Shown one piece after another: positions 34,801 through 43,377 of a stretch of DNA of 64,000 nucleotides. Position numbers and translations under genes: made by a program. The notes below the pieces were generated by a model. The model made no database searches. It worked only from the letters and a program-made list of their open reading frames with translations, and was not told the DNA's origin. How positions within the stretch are numbered: position 1 is the first letter of the stretch; every line of letters starts with the position of its first letter. Source of the stretch: CAZPUS01 sp964589825 (GTDB lineage: Bacteria; Fibrobacterota; Chitinivibrionia; Chitinivibrionales; WJKA01); NCBI GenBank assembly GCA_964589825.1, contig CAZPUS010000002.1, positions 1 to 64,000 of the forward strand, in the 5' to 3' direction.

Positions 34801-35613
34801 GGAGAAAACGCCACATTCGCATATTTCGATATAGATTCTTCGGCGGTGAAAAAGACCGACCCGGAGAGTACCATGGTCTATTACCGGACCCGGGAAAACA
34901 GACCCGACAGTTTTCGGCTTACGACGTCGCTGGTGGATACCTTATATACGTTTTTCGATTCGATGATCACCGATATAGTGATGCCCGGCGGCTACGTCGA
35001 TGTGATGAACAGCAAGGGGCTGCGGCCGGTATTCGTGTCGCAGTTGTCCAATACGGGGCCCACCCGGCAGTCATACTGGCCGCTGAGTGTCGGCGCATCT
35101 CCCGCAAGCGCTCCAATGATCGACGACATGGATAATGACGGGCGGCAGGAACTGGTCATGTTGACCGACAACGGATTCGTCTACCGTTGGGATCTTGCGA
35201 ATCTCAGCAATACGCGGCCAGTCGTATGGAATCAGGTGGGACGTACGCACGCGCGCTCCTTTGCCTGGAGAGAGCCGGCGGGCACAACGGAAAAGACCTC
35301 TGCCCGGGAGATGGAGTTTTACAGCTATCCGAATCCGGCAAAAGGTGTGGAGTATGCGATGTTCAGATTCCGGCTTCCCGGCAAACCGCACGAAATAAAA
35401 CTCGACATCTACTCGTATGCAGGCTGGCATGTCTATTCATGGCGTCCAGAGGCGGACGTATTATCGGAATATGCAAATAACTGGCAGGGGGCAAGCGAAA
35501 AGAGAGTGTCACTTCGTCATTTCGGGTCGGGGGTGTATCGCTGCAGGTTCGAAGTTGACGTTGCAGGCGGGGAGCGTGTGGTGAAATACTGGAAAATGGC
35601 GGTTATCAAATAG
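31831..35613 (+). CDS. M6-like exported protein lacking the zinc motif, with T9SS-type C-terminal domain
   Basis: 1260 aa. Signal peptide (LFVACIACLCISEAGASA). Residues about 130-420 follow the M6/InhA-like metalloprotease domain (ISSGRLHLRYSIFP, then AIGIPDLYN, then GAFGIMDFAG). However, the HExxHxxGxPDLYD site reads N310-Q311-V312-A313-R314-A-I-G, so all three HExxH residues are changed. The middle and C-terminal half show FG-GAP/VCBS-like repeats (ADIDGDGLPDIVIGG, DDMDNDGRQELVML). The end (about 1165-1260: YSYPNPAKGVEYAMFRFRLP, GSGVYRCRFEVD) resembles the type IX secretion C-terminal sorting domain. Predicted: secreted, surface-bound, not a protease. It sits 57 bp after the PorV-like gene and 18 bp before the next. 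Confidence 0.8.
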   Translation: MKQRRVIQILFVACIACLCISEAGASAASALFNSFSEQRCAKRLKHYLSAAPADMEAVKDTFHIFAFRVEFKRDTFATTTGTGEFGSFDFSIPNEKQEQRYYTNGTYKYDKLPHDYEYFSNQLEFVRQYYDRISSGRLHLRYSIFPGDEPLYRVDSVMAHYSPPGKRKKESYNDYYSRKTQGLITFTRDALLEAASHSQNSWLDSLAVKNGEIVDMQGHPVLFMLIHAGASYLTDGGTQGAFGQDTPGDMIDAFINRDFFEAYKDTVGLDTAGVCVSSAGEQFCIDEVMMVSETSNQDSLNWGIHGIMVNQVARAIGIPDLYNTLSGFSATGAFGIMDFAGYSSGYGFIPPWPSAWTRHFMGWDRPVIAPPDSSSSHRIRAISASGQDDTTMALVPVNEYEYYLVENRQRNLDRGRTPFTIDTSTTSDSTYIAAYPYNVDLDAVVEQTVGASNVIMQVRNFDVSLPATGVLVWHIDERIIRDRIEYNTINADSLYRGVHLVEADGITDFGIQFQDVFYQALFDYGGADDVFPHRAFEKKKFGPRVDYFGPWTRPATKSNDGGYTGLELSLAPLSSDTGIGREISYAHGAYVINYADSLFRLSVTRVAERQPVNEDARDRLHAMSLRGWPRKFSADSVFYEPVLYNCTGDEAKELIIADKKGRVYVIDTAGRGYGSVQDTLDYMQVLHKWGSMRLDSGLVTYERAFDMPAPAIAFPSVIASSLYIPTASAIYRVDTIRTAVGGADSLVTEKFDLSATATTYVCEIGTGEWAVGTDEGRVYTATAAGIDDSVSLRSTASVNALCAVSTRPGAFACVQKQGLVHAVSPAGVMDTVTLHGGIAPYSLVSAQLDSDDPVEIVVSDSRQGLWCLEYDAGTQSLTIAPMWSRMPQDWANYYTTEYDPPYTRSDATRARYPQNGSSASIADIDGDGLPDIVIGGTNGIYACNYKGVMLQQWPSYLDTRYAYYRRSLVRAPAIVKDTEDEPFVLFAPPTGENATFAYFDIDSSAVKKTDPESTMVYYRTRENRPDSFRLTTSLVDTLYTFFDSMITDIVMPGGYVDVMNSKGLRPVFVSQLSNTGPTRQSYWPLSVGASPASAPMIDDMDNDGRQELVMLTDNGFVYRWDLANLSNTRPVVWNQVGRTHARSFAWREPAGTTEKTSAREMEFYSYPNPAKGVEYAMFRFRLPGKPHEIKLDIYSYAGWHVYSWRPEADVLSEYANNWQGASEKRVSLRHFGSGVYRCRFEVDVAGGERVVKYWKMAVIK

Positions 35614-35631
35614 ACCTGTAGAGTACTTTCT

Positions 35632-38600
35632 ATGAAACCCAGATTATCTCACGGACGGTTTTTTTTTGTATGTTGTTTCGTTTTTTTTGTATTCCGGATA
35701 CCGGGGTATGGACGTGATATACTCAATGCCTACAATTTTGATAAATATACGATTCAGACCGCGCATTTCGATGTTCATTATCATACCGGGCTGCAGCGCT
35801 ACGCAAAACGGGTGGCGACCATCCTCGAACGCCTGTACGAGGTGTATAAAAATGAGTACAATATCGTCATTCCACACAAAACCGAAGCACTGGTAGTCAA
35901 TGACGAGCGGGGCAACGGCGGGGCTATCGATGTCACCAATCAGATCATCATCTCGGTCAATCCCATCAAATTCAATCTCCGCGGTACCCATGACTGGCTC
36001 GAAAACGTGGTGACGCACGAGTATGCACATATTGTCTCGATTTATACCAGCCATAAATTTTCGCACAATGTTCCGATGCTCGAGTTCGGTTTTTTTGATC
36101 ACCCTAATGAACGAATGGCGCTGGAGGCATTACACGTCTATCCGATATCGGTGTTGCCCCCGTGGTTTTTTGAGGGGATTGCGCAGTATGAAGCGACCCG
36201 ATACGGGACCGAGGAGTTCGATACACATCGGGACATGATTCTCCGTACGCTGGCGCTTTCCGATTCGCTGCTGTCGTGGCCGCATATGAATGTGTTTACC
36301 GGCAGAGGGGATGCGTATGAAAAAACGTACAACCACGGCTTTTCGATGGTGCGCTACATTGCGAAAACCTATGGGGACGACGCACTCGTTTCGATGCTTC
36401 GGGAGAGTGCACGTATCGGTGTAACCGATTTTGACGCCTGTATCAAAGCGGTGCTCGGTATACCCGCCCGGCAGCTGTACAATGAGTGGAAGTCACACCT
36501 CACCGGAGAGTACAGAGACCGGGTACAGGAGATCGGCACACAGGTGTATGGTGAGAAAATCAATGAAAAGGGCTATGATAATTATTACCCCCGCTTTTCT
36601 CCAAACGATTCGACCATCTTCTATATAGGCAACGGGGGTGCCGATTACTCGTATCGAAGGTTTTATTCGTATGCGCTTGTGGACAGTGCTGATACCGCAG
36701 CCGATTCATCAGAAAAAAGCGAACGCATTACAATGCGCAGTGCCGGAATCAACGGGATTTATTCGATACACGATAACAGCGGTACCATTGCCTATACAGC
36801 CGCAAAATCAAAAAAATCGAAACTTGCGCCTGATAAAGGTGCGATGACGACATATGACGTGTTTATCGATTCCATCCCTGCGGAAAAAAAGGGTTTTCAT
36901 CCTTTCCGCGGTTCTGACGAGCGTCAGATCACCGAGAAAAAATGGCTGCATGTGGCCGCATTCTCTCCTGATGGAGACAGACTCGCATGTGCCAAGCATG
37001 TAACCGCCATGTACGAGCTGTGGATTATCGATACCACGGGAAAGAGGCTTCGGAGATTCCCGACGACCGATTCCCTGACCAACGATATCGAGCGCATTTT
37101 TTCCATTGACTGGTCACCGGACGGTCGTCACATCGCCGTTGATTTTATCGATACGTTGAGCAGGAAAATCGGCATCTACGACACGGTTACCGGCACAATG
37201 GAAGTCCTTTGCAATACCGCGTACGACGAGCGTGACCCACGATTCAACGCGGACGGTACCAGTCTCTATTTTTCATCCGACCGAAGCGGCATATTCAACA
37301 TTTACCGCTATACATTCGGTGCCGATTCGATCGAGCGGCTTACGAACGTATCAGGCGGTGCGTTTTCGCCCGATATTTCTCACGACGAGACCAGAATGGT
37401 CTATGTCAACTATGATCCTCAGGGCTTCGGGATCTACTATATCGATTCGCTCTCAGTGGTAGAGAAGACCGCCCTCGATTCTCCAAAGGTGGAGTTAAAG
37501 ACATTTTGCTGCAAACCGGGCTACGATACCACGCTTTCTATTGCCGCGCCTCGTCCGTATCGTCCTTATCCCACCAAGGCGCTTTTCATGCCGGTTCTTT
37601 TGGGCGAGGAGGTGGTAACAAAGAACAATGATCGTTACAAAGGCCAGACATCGTGGAAAATCGGGTTTGCCTTCAATCTCTTTGATCCGTTTCTGGTATC
37701 CGGGCTCAAAACCGGTGTGTCGCTCAACGGGATGTTCCTGCTCAGGCCGGATAAAATTCATGCATTTATTAATCCAGATCACGGATTTATCAACCCGCTC
37801 TCCGAGTATTATACGAGTATAAATGCACGGTTCGATATCTTTCCCATACCGGTAATTCTCGACTATATTCAGCGTGCCGTTGCGGGCAAAGATGTGTTTT
37901 TCAATGAACGGGAAGGGCGATCGCAGGAACTGCCCTACACCATCACACCGAAACTCGCACGCATAATACTACCGTTTTACTGGAGCAGGGGCGGTTTTTC
38001 CGGTGGCATGGCGTCGATTTCAGGTCTTTATCTTTTCGGAAGCTATAGCCGCCAGGATGCCACGCTTTATCTGGATCCGTACACGTTCGGGTATAATATC
38101 ATCAAAGGGTTCCGTCTGGGGGGATATGCCGCATCGATGCAAAAGGTGCCGGAGCGTGCGATGGACATCGCACCCCGGGGATTGTATGCAAAATTGCTGT
38201 ACAATTTCGAATCACAGAGTCTTGTGGATGATGAAAAAGCGTTCAACCCGGACGGAAGTCAGAATTACGACGTGTATATGTATCATTATCTGCGCGGCAA
38301 CCTCAAACTGGGTGCGTCTTCGTTTTTATCCGAAGATCATGTAATAATAGCCGATGTCGGTGCTGCCGGTGTCGATCTTTGGCGTACCAGGGGAACGGAT
38401 GAGCAGCGTTTTCCGTATTACTATGAACCGGCATTGTGGAAACATCCGGGCTATGCATACTTTGAACGTGATACCGCAGAGATCGACATCGAAATGGCTA
38501 ATGTCGATACGGTCGATTCCATCCCGTACACGAGCGGTGTGGTAAGCGGGAACGCGGTAGCGCATGCCGAATGTTCGTACCTGTTTCCTGTTGTGAAAGA

Positions 38601-38925
38601 GATCGATTCAAAACTCGGCTTTCTCTACGCCAACAAAATATACGGTGCGTTTCATTATGCTGCGGGTGCGGGCTGGCCGAGTATCTCACGTATGCGGGAA
38701 TTCCGGGTTGAGGATTTTCTGCATTCGGTAGGAGGAGAGCTGCGCTTTCAGGGGCAGACGTTCTATCGGTATCCGCTGGCAGTTTCATTGCGGTGGGATT
38801 ACGGACTGAGTCGGGAAGAGCCGGTCGGGGGGCACCGCTTCGGTCTGCATGTTGGTTTTGGATTCGATGACTGGTGGCTCATAGAAGAGCCGGATTATTT
38901 TGCGCGCAACGGCCTTGTGCGCTGA
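35632..38925 (+). CDS. Exported gluzincin-like metallopeptidase with propeller and outer-membrane barrel
   Basis: 1097 aa. A signal peptide (RFFFVCCFVFFVFRIPGYG) leads into a peptidase-MA-like domain: zinc motif H129-E130-Y-A-H133 (VTHEYAHIV) and the third ligand E181 in PPWFFEGIAQYEA. TolB-like PD40 blades follow (FSPDGDRLACAKH, WSPDGRHIAVDF, FNADGTSLYFSSD). The last ~430 residues alternate like a beta-barrel (GFAFNLFDPFLVSGLKTGVS ... ) and may anchor the protein in the outer membrane. The active site is intact, unlike that of the preceding M6-like protein. It begins 18 bp after that gene's stop, so the two are co-transcribed. Confidence 0.8.
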   Translation: MKPRLSHGRFFFVCCFVFFVFRIPGYGRDILNAYNFDKYTIQTAHFDVHYHTGLQRYAKRVATILERLYEVYKNEYNIVIPHKTEALVVNDERGNGGAIDVTNQIIISVNPIKFNLRGTHDWLENVVTHEYAHIVSIYTSHKFSHNVPMLEFGFFDHPNERMALEALHVYPISVLPPWFFEGIAQYEATRYGTEEFDTHRDMILRTLALSDSLLSWPHMNVFTGRGDAYEKTYNHGFSMVRYIAKTYGDDALVSMLRESARIGVTDFDACIKAVLGIPARQLYNEWKSHLTGEYRDRVQEIGTQVYGEKINEKGYDNYYPRFSPNDSTIFYIGNGGADYSYRRFYSYALVDSADTAADSSEKSERITMRSAGINGIYSIHDNSGTIAYTAAKSKKSKLAPDKGAMTTYDVFIDSIPAEKKGFHPFRGSDERQITEKKWLHVAAFSPDGDRLACAKHVTAMYELWIIDTTGKRLRRFPTTDSLTNDIERIFSIDWSPDGRHIAVDFIDTLSRKIGIYDTVTGTMEVLCNTAYDERDPRFNADGTSLYFSSDRSGIFNIYRYTFGADSIERLTNVSGGAFSPDISHDETRMVYVNYDPQGFGIYYIDSLSVVEKTALDSPKVELKTFCCKPGYDTTLSIAAPRPYRPYPTKALFMPVLLGEEVVTKNNDRYKGQTSWKIGFAFNLFDPFLVSGLKTGVSLNGMFLLRPDKIHAFINPDHGFINPLSEYYTSINARFDIFPIPVILDYIQRAVAGKDVFFNEREGRSQELPYTITPKLARIILPFYWSRGGFSGGMASISGLYLFGSYSRQDATLYLDPYTFGYNIIKGFRLGGYAASMQKVPERAMDIAPRGLYAKLLYNFESQSLVDDEKAFNPDGSQNYDVYMYHYLRGNLKLGASSFLSEDHVIIADVGAAGVDLWRTRGTDEQRFPYYYEPALWKHPGYAYFERDTAEIDIEMANVDTVDSIPYTSGVVSGNAVAHAECSYLFPVVKEIDSKLGFLYANKIYGAFHYAAGAGWPSISRMREFRVEDFLHSVGGELRFQGQTFYRYPLAVSLRWDYGLSREEPVGGHRFGLHVGFGFDDWWLIEEPDYFARNGLVR

Positions 38926-38978
38926 TGCAGGGGTGCACGGGGTGAGGATAAAACCAGAGGCGGGTTCGGAAAGCGGAA

Positions 38979-39872
38979 CTATTCCCCGTTTTTGTCTTCT
39001 GCCCTCGTATACGTATAGGTTACCCCAAGTGAGATTCCTTCCTGTATGCGTATTCGGGAGTCTATACGCGCATCATAGCGCAAATTTGCCGAAATTTCGA
39101 CCATCAGGTATTTGGCAAAATTAATGGAACATGAGTGTTGCCAGTCCATTCTGGGATAACGCCATTTCGCGATACCTGCGCTATCCGGGGTGTCGCTTTC
39201 GGAGCTTAACAGTGCCTGGTATATGTTCAGCTTCGTTGTATAGACCACTACCTCGTCGCTGTGCGATGCATCAATAAGCAGCGTTGTCTCTATTCCGGCA
39301 TCGTGTGTGATGTCGTAGCTCTCTCCTGTGGCCTCCGATACATACGTGTTGCGGTCGATATCGTGGTTGAGGGTACCACCCAGGCGTGAAGTGAGAGAGA
39401 GTTTGTCCCCGCTGATAAAGTGTCTGGAGGCACCCCCTGTTTCCCGAATCGTGACGGGATTGAGGTGCCAGGTTGTGGTCGAAGTCCTGTTGTCTACGAA
39501 CTGACTTTCCATTTTCAGCGCGGTAAAAGGTTCTGCCCAGGCGTCGAGTGTAAAGGAAAAGAGTGACTCGAACTGGATGAGGTCGAGTGATTTTTGCGGC
39601 TGCGTCCAGGAGGTGTCTTTATCTTTAGTCATGGTCTGCCCAAACGACAACTGCAGCGTGTTTTTGTTTTTTACCAGCGACGAGAGCGCTTTACGCGCAC
39701 GCGATTTGGATTTGCATGTCCAGGTGAGTGCATCCTGCGAAGAACCTTCCCAGTTGTCCGAATGATACGTATGCTGGGCAGTGGCGGAGGCGGTAACGTC
39801 GAATACCCACGGTTGTTGTGTATATGCCGGGGATACAATTGCGAAAATGACAATAACGAGAAAAAAACGCAT
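38979..39872 (-). CDS. DUF3078-like outer-membrane protein
   Basis: 297 aa with a clear signal peptide (MRFFLVIVIFAIVSPAYTQ). The mature protein is rich in alternating polar/apolar residues with no helices or motifs other than HSDNWEGSSQDALTW near the start, which resembles the NW.GG..S..W opening of DUF3078 proteins in Bacteroidota and relatives. The body reads like an antiparallel barrel. Function unknown. The gene is convergent with the preceding 1097-aa gene and divergent from the holin-like gene. In the 213 bp up to that gene, AGTTCAGGT at about 39890-39903 may be a trace of the dispersed repeat; nothing else is evident. Confidence 0.6.
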   Translation of the reverse strand: MRFFLVIVIFAIVSPAYTQQPWVFDVTASATAQHTYHSDNWEGSSQDALTWTCKSKSRARKALSSLVKNKNTLQLSFGQTMTKDKDTSWTQPQKSLDLIQFESLFSFTLDAWAEPFTALKMESQFVDNRTSTTTWHLNPVTIRETGGASRHFISGDKLSLTSRLGGTLNHDIDRNTYVSEATGESYDITHDAGIETTLLIDASHSDEVVVYTTKLNIYQALLSSESDTPDSAGIAKWRYPRMDWQHSCSINFAKYLMVEISANLRYDARIDSRIRIQEGISLGVTYTYTRAEDKNGE

Positions 39873-40085
39873 ACTGGTCCTTTTGTGAAATAACGTAGTT
39901 CAGGTAGAAAAAAATACATATCGCGTGATGCCGGGGCCGGGTATTTGGCAGTATGCGGGTGCGTACCGTATTTTTATATGAATAACCGGCACAATAATCG
40001 TCCGGGAAAACCGTGAGTATGTCGGGATGTTTTTTCCCGGATAACTCAGCTATGCACATTTCTAAAGAGAGAGAGAGCGTATTTT

Positions 40086-40445
40086 ATGAAAGAGAGTCTG
40101 CTGCGTCTGCTTATCAGTTCCGCAAGTCTTGCGGTGGCTGCCTATATTGTACCCGGTATCCGGTATTCGACACCCCTGGTGCTTGTATTCGTGGCACTTC
40201 TTCTGGGGATATTCAATGCCATTTTGCGGCCGGTGCTTGTCATTCTTACGCTGCCGATTACGCTGTTGTCGTTCGGTTTTTTCGTGCTTGTTATCAATGC
40301 GCTTATTCTCGGGCTGGTTGCATGGGTTGTACCGGGGTTTACCATATCGGGATTTGGCGCCGCATTTTTCGGCTGGATTGTACTTGCAATTACCAACTGG
40401 GCCATCACCGGAATCATTTCGGGTCGCAGGCAGATGCGGCTATGA
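40086..40445 (+). CDS. Small four-helix membrane protein (phage_holin_4_2/PF04020 family)
   Basis: 119 aa, almost entirely membrane: about four helices with family marks NAILRPVLVILTLPITLLSFG and VPGFTISGFGAAFFG. Family members are common chromosomal genes of unknown role; despite the name they are not phage lysis genes. The DHH phosphoesterase gene starts 21 bp later, so they may be co-transcribed. Confidence 0.85.
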   Translation: MKESLLRLLISSASLAVAAYIVPGIRYSTPLVLVFVALLLGIFNAILRPVLVILTLPITLLSFGFFVLVINALILGLVAWVVPGFTISGFGAAFFGWIVLAITNWAITGIISGRRQMRL

Positions 40446-40466
40446 GCTCGAAAGGGGCGCAAGAGC

Positions 40467-41468
40467 GTGCTACATTCATTTAAACAGGCTGTTCTACCCG
40501 CAGAGTCGGCACTAATCGTCACGCATAATTATCCGGATCCGGATTGTATCGCTGCAGGACTGGGACTGTATGAGTTACTTTCATTCTGGGGGGTGAACCG
40601 TTTACGGATAGTATACAGCGGCTATATCGGCAGAGCGGAAAACAGGGAGATGGTCGATCGTCTCCAAATTCCTATGACCCATCTTTCTGAGATCGAATGG
40701 GGCGATTACGAACGTGTCATTCTAGTGGATGCATCGCCGGGACAGGGCAATGTCTCCATCCCTGTAGACGTGCACATCAATGCAGTGATAGATCATCATT
40801 CGGAAGGGGGCGGGGAGTCGCATGAAGGTTTTTACGATTTACGCACCACAAGTGCTGCGACATCGGCGATTATCGCTGAGTATATCGAAGAATCGCAGAT
40901 GGAGATGACGGCACGGGTAGCGACTGCTCTGTACTACGGGGTAAAAACCGACACGCTCGCCACAAGAGAGCCGGTCTCTTCACAAGACCTGGAGATGTTT
41001 CGTTCGCTTTTTGCACGACTGGATTACCATGCGTTATTCGCCATAGAGAACCCGCGGGTGAGTATGGAATACCTGAAGATGATGCATGATATGACCACAT
41101 CGGTGACCATGTACGGCAAAAGCATCGTTACCGCACATATCCGTGATATAGAGACCCCCGATTACATATCAGAAGCAGCAGAATTGCTTTCCCGGATTCG
41201 TGATGTCGAATGGGTGGTATGTACCGGCTTCTGCAACAACAGACTTTTTTTCTCCATGCGTGCAAACAGGGATCGTTCTGCAGGGGCGTATGCACGAATT
41301 ATTGCAGAGGACCTGGGGGGAGCCGGAGGTGGACACGAGATGGCGTCGGCAGGCTCGATCGCGATTGAAGGAGAAGGCGAGGACGGCATACGCGGTCGTT
41401 TTTACGCAACACTGAAAAGGGTGCTGCATTTAGAGGGAATAAAGGGATATAAGCCACTGGGCGACTGA
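40467..41468 (+). CDS. DHH/DHHA1 phosphoesterase (NrnA-like)
   Basis: 333 aa from a GTG start with AAAGGGG upstream. Motif I THNYPDPDCIAAGLG, motif II DASPG, motif III VIDHHSEGG, and the C-terminal DHHA1 motif GGAGGGHEMASAG are all present. The family splits short RNA (nanoRNA) or 3'-phosphoadenosine 5'-phosphate, or cyclic-di-AMP products. The substrate is not certain. It is followed by a 226-bp gap before the flagellar operon. Confidence 0.9.
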   Translation: MLHSFKQAVLPAESALIVTHNYPDPDCIAAGLGLYELLSFWGVNRLRIVYSGYIGRAENREMVDRLQIPMTHLSEIEWGDYERVILVDASPGQGNVSIPVDVHINAVIDHHSEGGGESHEGFYDLRTTSAATSAIIAEYIEESQMEMTARVATALYYGVKTDTLATREPVSSQDLEMFRSLFARLDYHALFAIENPRVSMEYLKMMHDMTTSVTMYGKSIVTAHIRDIETPDYISEAAELLSRIRDVEWVVCTGFCNNRLFFSMRANRDRSAGAYARIIAEDLGGAGGGHEMASAGSIAIEGEGEDGIRGRFYATLKRVLHLEGIKGYKPLGD

Positions 41469-41640
41469 GGCCCATCCGGGCAGAATTTCGTAACGCAGAT
41501 ATGTGCCGCCGGGGCGTCATATTTTTCACCCTGCAGGGAAAAATATGCCTGAAAAGGGAGAACCGGGCAGAGAAGAAAAATGTGAGGCGAATCGGATAAC
41601 AATTTGACATAGAACAAAAAGAGATGTCGAAAGGCTATTC

Positions 41641-41654
41641 GGCACGATTTGTGC
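41641..41654 (+). promoter_or_regulatory. Candidate sigma-54 promoter of the flagellar rod/ring operon
   Basis: GGCAC at 41641 and TGC ending at 41654 give the GG-N10-GC arrangement of -24/-12 promoters (CGGCACgatttGTGCT), 40 bases before the flgF ATG. A good match but a short pattern. Sigma-54 control of rod and ring genes is known in several bacteria. Confidence 0.45.
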
Positions 41655-41694
41655 TACGTATTGTGGTGGAAAAAAGAAAAGGAGAAACGACACC

Positions 41695-42432
41695 ATGATA
41701 CAGGGAATTTATCTTGCCACGCAGGGTATGACCTCGCTGATGCAGAAGCAGGATCAGATCAGTAACAATCTTGCAAACGCAAATACCGCCGGGTACAAGC
41801 AGAGCAATACGTTCGCGAAATCGCTGAGCCGTCATATGACGGACGAGGAGCTGAATCCGTTTGTAAACAGAGAGATACAAACAGACGAGGTTTATACGGA
41901 CTATTCGGAAGGGACGGTGCGTAAAACCGACAATCCGCTCGATTGTGCGATTCAGGGAAGCGGCTTTTTTTCCGTCATGACCCCGCAAAACGGGGTCGCC
42001 TATACCAGGAATGGAAATTTCTCGATGGATGCGGACGGGTTTCTGGTAAGCGGTGACGGATCACGGGTGCTTGGGAAAAACGGCTATATCAGGTTTCGCG
42101 GAAATGAAGATATACGCATTCATTCCGATGGTGCGGTCTATCAGGGGCAGGAGTTGATAGACCGACTCAAAATTGCCGATTTTAAAAAGCCGTATGCAAT
42201 GCTCAAGCAGGGTTCAAATCGTTTCATACCGGAAAATCCTGCGGAAAAGGTGATCGCATCACCCGGATTTTCGGTTAAGCAGGGGTATCTCGAGCAGTCG
42301 AATGTCAATATGATAAAGAATATGGTGGATATGATTGCCACATTTCGCAATTTCGAGGCTGACCAGCGTGCGCTGAGCGCACAGGATCAGACCCTCGACA
42401 AAGCGGTGAACCAGGTAGGAAGAATCAGATAA
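41695..42432 (+). CDS. flgF: Flagellar basal-body rod protein FlgF
   Basis: 245 aa, ribosome site AAAAGGAG. It starts MIQGIYLATQGMTSLMQKQ and has the rod signature NNLANANTAGYKQ, then GSGFFSVMTPQNG, and the C-terminal LEQSNVNMIKNMVDMIATFRNFEADQRAL. It is one of the proximal rod proteins of the flagellum, exported by the flagellar type III apparatus (no signal peptide). First gene of the order flgF-flgG-flgA-flgH-flgI. It is close to FlgG in sequence; the gene order decides the naming. Confidence 0.9.
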   Translation: MIQGIYLATQGMTSLMQKQDQISNNLANANTAGYKQSNTFAKSLSRHMTDEELNPFVNREIQTDEVYTDYSEGTVRKTDNPLDCAIQGSGFFSVMTPQNGVAYTRNGNFSMDADGFLVSGDGSRVLGKNGYIRFRGNEDIRIHSDGAVYQGQELIDRLKIADFKKPYAMLKQGSNRFIPENPAEKVIASPGFSVKQGYLEQSNVNMIKNMVDMIATFRNFEADQRALSAQDQTLDKAVNQVGRIR

Positions 42433-42584
42433 ACAGTGCTGTAAACAACATGAGAAGAAAAGTGTAACATCATGATAAAAAAACAAATAAAAGACACGAC
42501 ATTGACAGGCTTTCGTCGAGAATCGTGCGATTTATCGTCAACAGCAGGCGCCGTGCGCGCCGGGAGTGTGGGGAGAAGATAGAA

Positions 42585-43373
42585 ATGATACGATCGCTTT
42601 ATACTGCGGCTACCGGGATGCAGGCACAACAACTCTACATGGATACGGTGTCGAATAATCTTGCCAATGTCAACACCACCGGATTTAAAAAGCAGCAGGC
42701 GGAATTCGAAGATCTTATGTACCAGACGCTGCGGGAGCCGGGAGTGCGCAATTTCGAAGGAGAAGTCGCGCCCTCAGGCATCCAGGTAGGTCTTGGGGTA
42801 AAACCGGCTGCAACACAGCGCATTTTTGCCCAGGGCTCTCTCAAGGAGACCGGAAACGATATGGATGCGGCAATAAAAGGCGAAGGTTTTTTTCAGATTT
42901 ATATGCCGGACGGCAGTACCGCCTATTCCCGCGATGGATCGTTCAATCTCTCCAGTGACGGCACCATAGTGACTTCTTCAGGTTTTCCGGTGGCACCGGA
43001 GATCGTGGTGCCCGAAGATGCGCAGAATATGCAGATAGACAGCAGGGGGCGGGTCTATGTCGAGCTGCCGGGCGATGATCAGTCAACGCAGATAGGGCAG
43101 CTCGAGCTTGCCAGATTCGTTAATCCGGCCGGGTTGAAGTCGGTGGGAGGAAACCTCTATACCCAGACCGAAGCATCAGGACAGCCTATTGTCGATTTGC
43201 CGGGTAACGAAGGGATGGGGCTGGTTCAGCAGGGATATCTCGAAGCGTCGAACGTCGATCTGGTAGACGAGATGGTTGATATGATAACCGCGCAGCGCTC
43301 GTATGAAATCGTATCGAAATCGATTCAGGTCTCAGAAGACATGATGGATGTTATTAATCGTCTAAAACGCTGA
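42585..43373 (+). CDS. flgG: Flagellar basal-body distal rod protein FlgG
   Basis: 262 aa, exactly the usual length, from the ATG at 42585 with GGGGAG upstream; a start at 42525 would add 20 atypical basic residues. Signatures: MIRSLYTAATGMQAQQLYMD, VSNNLANVNTTGFKKQQAEF, and the C-terminal GYLEASNVDLVDEMVDMITAQRSYE. It forms the distal rod. Confidence 0.97.
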   Translation: MIRSLYTAATGMQAQQLYMDTVSNNLANVNTTGFKKQQAEFEDLMYQTLREPGVRNFEGEVAPSGIQVGLGVKPAATQRIFAQGSLKETGNDMDAAIKGEGFFQIYMPDGSTAYSRDGSFNLSSDGTIVTSSGFPVAPEIVVPEDAQNMQIDSRGRVYVELPGDDQSTQIGQLELARFVNPAGLKSVGGNLYTQTEASGQPIVDLPGNEGMGLVQQGYLEASNVDLVDEMVDMITAQRSYEIVSKSIQVSEDMMDVINRLKR

Positions 43374-43377
43374 TAAT

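Noticed and set aside
40086..40445. Prophage holin
   Set aside because: The family name says holin, but members are ordinary chromosomal membrane proteins and no other phage genes are nearby.
41585..41610. Resemblance to the lac operator (CGGATAACAATTT is shared)
   Set aside because: Thirteen bases are identical to part of the E. coli lac operator, but flanks differ and no lac or vector sequence surrounds it. Taken as chance, though vector carry-over would be tested by read coverage.
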